In this document: positions 7,494 through 13,716 of the stretch, piece by piece
Position numbering within the stretch: the first letter of the stretch is position 1
Layout: each line of letters opens with the position of its first letter
Origin: JBOFSR01 sp051651645
Lineage (GTDB): Bacteria > Spirochaetota > Spirochaetia > Treponematales > Treponemataceae
Direction of reading: 5' to 3'
Length of the DNA stretch: 21,500 nucleotides
Assembly (NCBI GenBank): GCA_051651645.1
Contig: JBOFSR010000098.1
Location: 1 to 21,500 of the forward strand
Translations under genes and position numbers: made by a program
The notes under the pieces: model-generated
Told to the model about the DNA's origin: nothing
Database searches by the model: none
What the model saw: only the letters and a program-made list of their open reading frames with translations

Positions 7494-8879
7494 ATGATGA
7501 AAAATTACATATATTCTTTGGTGCTAGCGTTTTTAATTTTTTCTTGTAAAAGTGTTGATCCTGCAATTATCGATAATAACTTTGGGCATACTTTTACGAC
7601 CTTTGCAGAGAGTGAAAAATATGCTCTTGTGCTTGGTGGCGGTGGTGCTAAAGGTGCATATGAGATGGGCGTTTTTCGTGCCTTAAAGGATGTAAATTAT
7701 CCAATTCACCTTGTAACAGGAACTTCAGTTGGTTCTCTGAATAGTATTTTTGTCGTTATGGATGACCTAGACGCTGGTATAAAGCTTTGGAATACTGTTG
7801 ATGAAACAATGATTTTTTCAAACCCTGATAATGTGGGCTTGAGCAAAAATCTTGAAGTTGACTCTGATGACATGAAAACAATGGTAAAAAGTCTTGTAAA
7901 TAAAAAAACGACGGCTGTGCAGCCACTTAAAGATTTAATTGCAAGTGTTTATGATCCGCAAAAATTTTATGAATCAAAAATTGATTTTGCAACGGTCACT
8001 TTTGATATTAGCAAGCAAAAGAAAAAAGTTGTTTTCAAAAATGAAATTCACCCAGAGGATATTCCTGAGTACATGATTGCAAGTGCTTCCTCTTACCCTG
8101 TTTTTGAGCCGCATATTATTGGTGATACTGTTTATATTGATGGGGCGTATATGGATAATTTGCCGATTGGGGTTGCAAAAGAAATGGGGGCTACAAAATA
8201 TGTTGTGGTTAATCTGAAAGGATTAGGGCAGGTTACAAAGGAGTCGCAGCAAATTTTAGAAAGCGAGGATGTTGTCTACATTGAGTCCTACTGGAATTTG
8301 GGATCAATGTTTTATTTTAATCCTGAAAATGCACGGCGTAATATGCAACTGGGCTATTTTGATACGTTGAAAGCTTTGGGTGCTTACAAGGGCAGGGCGT
8401 ATACATTTTTTTCCAACGCTTTTGATGATTTGGAAAAATATAACCTTCGCTTTCAAGAAGTTTCACTTCATCCAAGTTGTTACGGTTTGCTTGATAAACA
8501 CTGGCAGGGGCGGTATTATTTTTCACAGCTCGTTATGAGTGCTGCAGAAATTTGTGCAGAGATGTTTGATTTAAGTCCTCTGATTCTTTATAAAGAAGAT
8601 TTTTTTAATGCGATTTTAAAAACGGCCATTAATGAAACAAAGGAAAATCTTCATTTGCTTAGCAAAACTGACTCAAAAGCAATTGCTCTTTCGATTGCAA
8701 GCAAGCCTGAAATATTTGATTTTGTAAAGGGTGCTAAACACAAAAAGTTTTCTTTTGAGCTAGAGCAAAAAATACGATTTCAGACACGTGAATTTTTAGC
8801 GGCACTCTATATTTTTTTAATAATGCAGGATGATTTGATGGATAAAAGCCCGATTTCAGATTCTATTAGCAATGGATAA
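7494..8879 (+). CDS. Patatin-like phospholipase lipoprotein
   Basis: This is a 461-residue serine lipase/acyl hydrolase anchored as a lipoprotein. The signal peptide ends LIFSC, with Cys18 as the lipidation site. The patatin domain covers about residues 43-250. The oxyanion loop is GGGGAKGAYEMG (48-59), the nucleophile elbow is GTSVG with Ser78, and the catalytic Asp216 is in DGAYMDNLP, so the Ser-Asp dyad is complete. Residues about 260-461 form a helical C-terminal region that I do not recognise. It likely hydrolyses phospholipids or lipoproteins at the envelope; the substrate cannot be read from sequence. It starts 55 bases after the TPR lipoprotein with its own promoter-like element. The start could be Met1 or Met2; the second fits the predicted transcription start better. 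Confidence 0.88.
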   Translation: MMKNYIYSLVLAFLIFSCKSVDPAIIDNNFGHTFTTFAESEKYALVLGGGGAKGAYEMGVFRALKDVNYPIHLVTGTSVGSLNSIFVVMDDLDAGIKLWNTVDETMIFSNPDNVGLSKNLEVDSDDMKTMVKSLVNKKTTAVQPLKDLIASVYDPQKFYESKIDFATVTFDISKQKKKVVFKNEIHPEDIPEYMIASASSYPVFEPHIIGDTVYIDGAYMDNLPIGVAKEMGATKYVVVNLKGLGQVTKESQQILESEDVVYIESYWNLGSMFYFNPENARRNMQLGYFDTLKALGAYKGRAYTFFSNAFDDLEKYNLRFQEVSLHPSCYGLLDKHWQGRYYFSQLVMSAAEICAEMFDLSPLILYKEDFFNAILKTAINETKENLHLLSKTDSKAIALSIASKPEIFDFVKGAKHKKFSFELEQKIRFQTREFLAALYIFLIMQDDLMDKSPISDSISNG

Positions 8880-8965
8880 TCAATTTGTTTACAAGAGGGA
8901 ATGTGCAAGCTTTATTTGTTTTGGATAAGTTGCTTTAAGCACTATTATTCTTCAACTAAAAAACT

Positions 8966-8997
8966 TAATTTTTTTTTATATACTCCGACAATATAAT
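8966..8997 (+). promoter_or_regulatory. Promoter region of the 125-residue protein gene
   Basis: A perfect TATAAT lies at 8992-8997 but lacks a recognisable -35 because it follows a T tract. Overlapping it is a sigma-28-like pair: TAATTTTT (8966-8973) and TCCGACAA (8984-8991), compared with TAAAGTTT and GCCGATAA, with a 10-base gap instead of about 11. Which factor acts here cannot be settled from sequence. Confidence 0.4.
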
Positions 8998-9023
8998 CAG
9001 ACATTATATTGAGGGGTATAATT

Positions 9024-9401
9024 ATGGTTTCAACTGCTAGTTTAAATACGTACGCACAAGTTTATTCATCTGCTGAACGGAAAGTTGCCGTTCCTGTAGA
9101 TGAAAGTGCGGTTATCTATTCACAATTTAAGTATGTTTCTGGTTATGCATCTTCTAGTGAAAATGAAGGCATAAGCATTGACCGAGCATATATCTTGGAT
9201 TCGCTTATCAATCAGCTGGTCAGTGCAAAAAACTCAAATATTAAAACGACAGCCTTAGAGCAAATGACGGAAGCTCAAGCTGATAAGTTGATTGTTGATT
9301 TTCAAGCACAAGTTGCTCGAAATGCTACCCACGCACAAACAATTCCGTATGCTGTAGCTGCTCAAGCTCCTGTAGGAATTATCTTTGATATTGCCGTTTA
9401 A
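9024..9401 (+). CDS. Conserved-looking small protein of unknown function
   Basis: The product has 125 residues and no signal peptide. I chose the ATG at 9024 because a strong Shine-Dalgarno GAGGGG (9011-9016) stands 7 bases before it; an in-frame TTG at 9009 would put that site inside the gene. The N-terminal 60 residues are rich in Ser, Ala, Tyr and Val. The middle (about 50-95) looks helical, with IDRAYILDSLINQLV and LEQMTEAQADKLIVDFQAQVA. I recognise no domain. The possible sigma-28 promoter hints at a motility link, but this is only inference. It is separated from coaE by 107 bases with a separate -10 box. Confidence 0.7.
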   Translation: MVSTASLNTYAQVYSSAERKVAVPVDESAVIYSQFKYVSGYASSSENEGISIDRAYILDSLINQLVSAKNSNIKTTALEQMTEAQADKLIVDFQAQVARNATHAQTIPYAVAAQAPVGIIFDIAV

Positions 9402-9474
9402 TTGTAAGCTTTTTTTGAAAAATGATTTTATGTTAAAAATCGCAATCAACTTTTTTCTACTATAACACCTGCAG

Positions 9475-9480
9475 TATAAT
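9475..9480 (+). promoter_or_regulatory. -10 box of coaE
   Basis: A perfect TATAAT stands 28 bases before the GTG start. No -35 match is found at 16-18 bases upstream. The resulting leader of about 22 bases carries the Shine-Dalgarno sequence GAGG. Confidence 0.4.
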
Positions 9481-9508
9481 TTAAATCGTACATATTTGTG
9501 AGGAAAGC

Positions 9509-10114
9509 GTGATCGTTGGATTAACAGGGCCGATGGGTTCAGGAAAAAATATTGTTGCCGATTTTTTTGCACAAGAAGGCTGGCATGTAATAGATGCTGA
9601 TAAAAAGGCATATTTAGCCTTGGATATTTTAAAAAATCAGATTGTTGCAGCGTTTTCTGAAGAGGCTCGGCAAAAAAAATTATCCTTGCTTACTGATGAT
9701 AATTCGCTTAATCGGAAAAATCTTGCAAAAATAGTTTTTTCACATAAAAATTTATTACGGCGTCATGAAAATTTGGTTTATCCTATGATTGACAGAATTT
9801 TGTCTGATGAGCTTGATTTGCATAAAGAAAAGCCCATTGTAATTAATGCGGCAATGTTATATAAATCGGCTTTAATAAAAAAATGTTCGTGTTTGATTTA
9901 TGTAGATGCACCTGTTGTTCTTCGTTTACTGCGATGTAAAAAGCGTGATAATAGTTCTTTTTTGCAAATTTTTAAAGTTTTTTTTCAGCAAAAACACTTG
10001 CTCGCTCAATATTTAAAATTAAATGCCGATATATATACTGTAAGGAATATTGGTAGCGTTAGTAGTTTGAAAGATAAAATTCAGCCAATAATTTCTAAGA
10101 TTTGTAATGTATAG
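9509..10114 (+). CDS. coaE: Dephospho-CoA kinase
   Basis: CoaE phosphorylates the ribose 3'-OH of dephospho-CoA, the last step of coenzyme A synthesis. The 201 residues are the normal length. It starts with GTG; a Shine-Dalgarno GAGG is 5 bases upstream. The N-terminus IVGLTGPMGSGK is the family P-loop (Gly7-Lys13), and VIDADKKAY is the family's DAD motif. The segment KPIVINAAMLYKS corresponds to the conserved v.d.PLLfE region, and CSCLIYVDAP to the .vvVvda strand. The Walker A residue after Lys13 is Asn14 instead of Ser/Thr, which normally helps to bind Mg2+. The C-terminal half is more divergent than usual. The SPOR gene follows after 11 bases. Confidence 0.88.
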   Translation: MIVGLTGPMGSGKNIVADFFAQEGWHVIDADKKAYLALDILKNQIVAAFSEEARQKKLSLLTDDNSLNRKNLAKIVFSHKNLLRRHENLVYPMIDRILSDELDLHKEKPIVINAAMLYKSALIKKCSCLIYVDAPVVLRLLRCKKRDNSSFLQIFKVFFQQKHLLAQYLKLNADIYTVRNIGSVSSLKDKIQPIISKICNV

Positions 10115-10125
10115 AGGAAAATACT

Positions 10126-10752
10126 ATGGAACAAAAACGAATTTTATGGGTAGTTGCAGGCGTTGGATTATTCTTAGTCATTGTTATAGGTGCAGCATTG
10201 TTGATGTATACACCCCCACAGTCTACCTCCACAAAAATAAATTCATCTGCATTAAGTGATACATGGATTGTTCCGCAACAGCAAAATACGACAAAAGACT
10301 TAACGGTTATTAGTGAAAGTGCGAATGTCTATGCGGAAAGTATAACAACAATTGATTTAAATACACTTGGTAACACGCAGCCGTTAGTTCCCTTAGTTGA
10401 AGCAGCCCCTGTTGCTGCCGTTAAGCCTGAAGTTGTTGTAAGCCGTCCAAATACAGCATCTCGCCCAGCAGCACCAAAGGCAACTCCGCGTCCTCCTGCG
10501 TATTCAGTTGAGTACTGGGTTCAAGCAGGCTCTTATACGGATAGAATTCGGGCAGATGAAGCACGTGAGCAATTAACAAGCAAAAATTATACGAGCGAAA
10601 TCTTTACAAAGACTATTGATGGCGTGTTGCGTTACCGTGTTCGAGTTGGGCCATATCTTAAAAAAGTTGAGGCTGAGGATGCACTTTTAACCATAAAAAA
10701 TGATACAGGCTTTGAAGCAAGCTATCTTACCTCGGTAAAAATTCCAAAATAA
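10126..10752 (+). CDS. SPOR-domain inner-membrane protein
   Basis: The product has 208 residues. One membrane segment lies at about residues 6-27, anchoring the protein with the remainder in the periplasm. A low-complexity Ser/Thr then Pro/Ala linker spans about 30-127. A SPOR domain covers about 130-206 (YWVQAGSYTDRIRADEAREQL and YRVRVGPYLKKVEAEDAL, the two paired beta-alpha halves). SPOR domains bind denuded glycan strands at division septa, so this is probably an FtsN-like or accessory division protein; sequence does not tell which. A Shine-Dalgarno GAGG is present upstream, and the gene begins 11 bases after coaE. It is the last gene of the leftward block before the sugar operon. Confidence 0.88.
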   Translation: MEQKRILWVVAGVGLFLVIVIGAALLMYTPPQSTSTKINSSALSDTWIVPQQQNTTKDLTVISESANVYAESITTIDLNTLGNTQPLVPLVEAAPVAAVKPEVVVSRPNTASRPAAPKATPRPPAYSVEYWVQAGSYTDRIRADEAREQLTSKNYTSEIFTKTIDGVLRYRVRVGPYLKKVEAEDALLTIKNDTGFEASYLTSVKIPK

Positions 10753-10889
10753 GATGATTATTGAAAAGAGTCCTTCAAAAATTAAAAATTCTATAATTTT
10801 TATGATCTAGTCATAAATCTAAAATTATGCTTTAATTACTATGCAAAAAAGCACATTTGTATATTTTTTGGTTCTAAAAAAGAAAAAAA
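10753..10889 (+). other. AT-rich intergenic region with weak hairpins
   Basis: No gene is seen. Small hairpins follow one another: AAAAATT-CTAT-AATTTTT (10784-10801, A-T pairs only) and TATGA-TCTAG-TCATA (10801-10815). AAAAAAGCA (10845-10853) can also pair with TGCTTTTTT (10891-10899), ending in a T tract. One of these may terminate the SPOR transcript, but none is a convincing GC-stemmed terminator. Confidence 0.4.
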
Positions 10890-10918
10890 TTGCTTTTTTT
10901 TAAGAGTTGATTTATAAT
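10890..10918 (+). promoter_or_regulatory. Promoter of the chvE-gguAB operon
   Basis: TTGCTT (10890-10895), a 17-base spacer and a perfect -10 TATAAT (10913-10918). The predicted start of transcription is near 10925, the centre of the palindrome described separately. A second TATAAT (10933-10938) has no good -35 partner. Confidence 0.65.
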
Positions 10919-10937
10919 GTGTACGTACACACTATAA
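10912..10937. promoter_or_regulatory. Operator-like 26-bp palindrome
   Basis: The two 13-base halves, TTATAATGTGTAC and GTACACACTATAA, are complementary at 12 of 13 positions with no spacer; the central 14 bases are perfect. The element covers the -10 and start site of the sugar operon, the place where a repressor would block transcription. Even symmetry about a central CG is a feature of LacI-type operators, but the regulator is not in the window. Confidence 0.6.
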
Positions 10938-10961
10938 TATATTTTATTTTGGAGGAAAATG

Positions 10962-12038
10962 ATGAAAAAAATCATTTTTGCGTTACTTGCGGTTGCAATG
11001 TTATTTGCAGGGTGTAGTAAAAAAGAAATTTCTGGTGGAGAGAGCGGTTTCGTTGGAGTTCTTATGCCAACTCAGTCTTCTGAGCGTTGGATTAACGATG
11101 GCGGAAACATCAAAAAGCAACTTGAAGCAAAGGGCTATCAGGTTGAATTACAGTATGCAGAAGACGATGTTCAAATGCAAGTTTCTCAATTAGAGAACAT
11201 GATTGCACGTGATGTTGACTGCTTGGTTGTTGCAGCTATTGACTCAACAGCATTGGTAAATGGTCTTGCAACAGCAAAAGAAAATAACATTCCTGTTATT
11301 GCATACGATCGCCTTTTAATGGAAACAGATGCCGTTTCTTATTATGCAACCTTTGACAACAAGGGTGTTGGAACAGCAATTGGACGTTACATTGAAGAGA
11401 AAAAAGATTTGCAAGCTGCACAAGATGAAGGAAAAACTTACACAATTGAATTCTTCATGGGTTCTCCTGATGATAATAACGCAGTATTTTTATACAACGG
11501 TATTATGGAAGTTTTGGGCAAATATTTAGATAACGGAACTCTTGTATCTCGCACAGGACGCACACGATTTGAAGATACTTGTATTTTACGTTGGTCACAA
11601 GAAACAGCACAACAATGGGCAGAAAACTATCTTGCAGGATTTTATGCAGATGAAAAACTTGACATTGCTTGTACTGCATTTGATGGTTTTGCGTATGGTG
11701 TTCGCTCAGCACTTGAGGGTGCAGGATACCAAGTTGGCGTTGATTGGCCATTAGTTACAGGTCAAGATGCAGAGTTGATGGCAACTCGAAATATTATTTC
11801 AGGCCACCAAACAATGTCAATTTATAAAGACACTCGAACACTTGCAGAAAAATGTGTTTCAATGGTTGAAGCAGTTCTTAAAGGAACAGAGCCAGAAATC
11901 AATGATACAACACAATATAACAATGGCAAAAAAATTGTTCCATCATATCTTTGCGATCCTATTGCAGTTGATTCAGATAATTACATGAAAGAAATTGTAA
12001 ATACAGGTTACTATACTCGCGAGCAATTACGACTCTAG
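10962..12038 (+). CDS. chvE: Multiple monosaccharide-binding lipoprotein ChvE
   Basis: This is the periplasmic substrate-binding component of a class II (MglB/XylF-like) sugar ABC transporter. The signal peptide ends LFAGC, with Cys18 as the lipid site. The mature protein closely follows Agrobacterium ChvE as I recall it: LMPTQSSERWINDGGN, QYAEDDVQMQVSQLENM, IPVIAYDRLL, SYYATFDNKGVG, GSPDDNNA, TGQDAEL, TIYKDTR-like SIYKDTRTLA, and VPSYLCDPIAV near the end. ChvE binds glucose, galactose, arabinose, xylose and others; the exact ligand here is unknown. Tandem ATGs occur at 10959 and 10962. I chose the second because the Shine-Dalgarno GGAGG (10951-10955) is then 6 rather than 3 bases away. Codons differ from the genes to the left: A and C endings are favoured and G endings are rare. 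Confidence 0.93.
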   Translation: MKKIIFALLAVAMLFAGCSKKEISGGESGFVGVLMPTQSSERWINDGGNIKKQLEAKGYQVELQYAEDDVQMQVSQLENMIARDVDCLVVAAIDSTALVNGLATAKENNIPVIAYDRLLMETDAVSYYATFDNKGVGTAIGRYIEEKKDLQAAQDEGKTYTIEFFMGSPDDNNAVFLYNGIMEVLGKYLDNGTLVSRTGRTRFEDTCILRWSQETAQQWAENYLAGFYADEKLDIACTAFDGFAYGVRSALEGAGYQVGVDWPLVTGQDAELMATRNIISGHQTMSIYKDTRTLAEKCVSMVEAVLKGTEPEINDTTQYNNGKKIVPSYLCDPIAVDSDNYMKEIVNTGYYTREQLRL

Positions 12039-12055
12039 TTATTTTATGCTACGAT

Positions 12056-12089
12056 GTTTGCATTTTTGTTATTTAGCAAAAGTGCAAAC
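12056..12089 (+). promoter_or_regulatory. Intercistronic stem-loop after chvE
   Basis: GTTTGCATTTTTG (12056-12068) pairs with CAAAAGTGCAAAC (12077-12089) over 13 positions with one G-U pair and an 8-base loop. No T run follows. It lies 18 bases after the chvE stop, so it could protect the upstream message or dampen read-through into gguA. Confidence 0.6.
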
Positions 12090-12094
12090 TCGAC

Positions 12095-12120
12095 ATTTTG
12101 CCAAATTCGTTTAGCAAAAT
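12095..12120 (+). promoter_or_regulatory. Second intercistronic hairpin, next to the gguA Shine-Dalgarno
   Basis: ATTTTGC (12095-12101) pairs with GCAAAAT (12114-12120), with a 12-base loop. The Shine-Dalgarno AAAGGAGG (12121-12128) begins at the next base. TTTTGC here can alternatively pair with GCAAAA at 12076-12081 of the first stem-loop, so the two structures may compete. Confidence 0.4.
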
Positions 12121-12135
12121 AAAGGAGGAACTATC

Positions 12136-13692
12136 ATGTCAGATATAATTCTTGAGATGAAAGATATTAGCAAAGAATTTTCTGGAGTCCGTGCCCTCGA
12201 TGGCGTTAATTTAAAAGTCAAGCGAGGCGAAATTCATGCTTTATGCGGAGAAAATGGAGCAGGAAAATCCACGCTAATGAATATTTTGTCAGGTGTGTAT
12301 CCGTATGGAACGTACACAGGAGACATTGTTTACAACGATGAAGTTTGCAAATTCAAAAATATAAAAAATAGTGAAGAAAAAGGCATTGTTATTATTTACC
12401 AAGAGTTTTCACTCAGCCCTTTTCTTTCAATCGCAGAAAATATTTTTATGGGAAATGAACAGCTTTCACTTAAAGGCGTGATTGACTGGACAAAAACTCG
12501 CACAAAAGCAAAAGAAGTTTTGAAGCGAGTTGGATTAGAAAACGAAAACATTAACGCACCAGTGAACAGCATTGGTGTTGGAAAACAGCAATTGGTAGAA
12601 ATTGCACGAGCTTTGTCAAAAAAAGTTGATTTGCTTATTTTGGATGAGCCGACTGCAGCACTCAATGATGAAGAAAGTGCCCATTTGCTTGACATTATGC
12701 TTGAGCTTAAAAATCAAGGAATTACTTGTATTATTATTTCGCACAAGCTCAATGAAATTAGGCGTGTTGCCGATTCAATTACGGTTATTCGTGATGGAAA
12801 ATCGATAGAAACGCTTGACAAATCAAAAGATGAAATTACAGAAGAGCGAATTATAAAAGGCATGGTTGGACGCGAGATGAGTAATCTGTATCCGCCACGC
12901 GAAAATTGTCCGATTGGCGATGTCATTTTAGAAGTGGAAAACTGGAATGTTTTTCATCCCGATGATGCAAATCGACAAGTGATAAAAAATATTTCTTTCA
13001 ACGTTCGAGCAGGCGAAGTTGTTGGCTTTGCAGGATTGATGGGTGCTGGTCGCACAGAGCTTGCCATGAGCGTTTTTGGAAAAGCCTACGGTCAAAAAAT
13101 TTCTGGATCAATTAAATTGCACGGCGAAGAAGTCAATTTAAAATCAGTAAGCGATGCGACAAGTCATGGACTTGCATACACTTCAGAAGATCGAAAAAAC
13201 TACGGACTTGTTTTAAATGACGATCTAAAACGAAACATGACGATGGCAGCATTGGGCAAGTTTTTTTCTAAACGCGGTGTTGTAAATCGCAATGAAGAAA
13301 TTGTCCAATCCGAAGACTATTGCCGTCGTATCAATATAAAAACTCCCTCAATTAATCAAGTTGTTGGAAACTTATCTGGCGGCAATCAGCAAAAAGTCGT
13401 CCTTGCAAAATGGATGATGACAAACCCTGATGTGCTTATCTTAGATGAGCCAACGCGTGGAATTGACGTTGGTGCAAAGTACGAAATTTATGGTGTTATC
13501 AATGATTTAGCAAAAAGCGGAAAAGCTGTTGTTGTAATTTCTTCTGAAATGCCTGAAGTTATTGGCACGTGCGACAGAGTGTATGTGCTTAATGAGGGTG
13601 AAATTGCAGGAGAATTGCACAAAGACAAGCTTGATCAAGTTAATATTATGATGTGCATTATGAAACATAATAATGAAAAATCACGGCTATAA
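12136..13692 (+). CDS. gguA: Sugar ABC transporter ATP-binding protein GguA
   Basis: This is the double-ATPase subunit (518 residues) that drives monosaccharide import. The first nucleotide-binding domain has Walker A GENGAGKS (38-45), Q-loop YQEF, a degenerate signature VGKQQ and Walker B LLILDEP (166-172). The second domain (about 260-500) has a degenerate P-loop GLMGAGRTE in place of GK[ST], a good signature LSGGNQQK (413-420) and Walker B VLILDEPTRGIDVG. This asymmetry is normal for MglA/XylG/GguA proteins and means that the two sites differ in catalysis. A strong Shine-Dalgarno AAAGGAGG stands 7 bases before the ATG. gguB follows after 24 bases. Among COG-level relatives (mmsA, xylG, gguA) the neighbouring ChvE favours gguA. 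Confidence 0.93.
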   Translation: MSDIILEMKDISKEFSGVRALDGVNLKVKRGEIHALCGENGAGKSTLMNILSGVYPYGTYTGDIVYNDEVCKFKNIKNSEEKGIVIIYQEFSLSPFLSIAENIFMGNEQLSLKGVIDWTKTRTKAKEVLKRVGLENENINAPVNSIGVGKQQLVEIARALSKKVDLLILDEPTAALNDEESAHLLDIMLELKNQGITCIIISHKLNEIRRVADSITVIRDGKSIETLDKSKDEITEERIIKGMVGREMSNLYPPRENCPIGDVILEVENWNVFHPDDANRQVIKNISFNVRAGEVVGFAGLMGAGRTELAMSVFGKAYGQKISGSIKLHGEEVNLKSVSDATSHGLAYTSEDRKNYGLVLNDDLKRNMTMAALGKFFSKRGVVNRNEEIVQSEDYCRRINIKTPSINQVVGNLSGGNQQKVVLAKWMMTNPDVLILDEPTRGIDVGAKYEIYGVINDLAKSGKAVVVISSEMPEVIGTCDRVYVLNEGEIAGELHKDKLDQVNIMMCIMKHNNEKSRL

Positions 13693-13716
13693 AACGAACC
13701 AAAGGAGACTTTTTAC

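Noticed and set aside
8902..8977. Possible terminator after the patatin gene (GTGC...GCAC and a later T tract)
   Set aside because: The stem is interrupted by an unequal bulge and the T tract is more than 20 bases away.
9009..9023. TTG start upstream of the 125-residue protein
   Set aside because: The strong Shine-Dalgarno GAGGGG would then be inside the gene; the ATG at 9024 fits it with ideal spacing.
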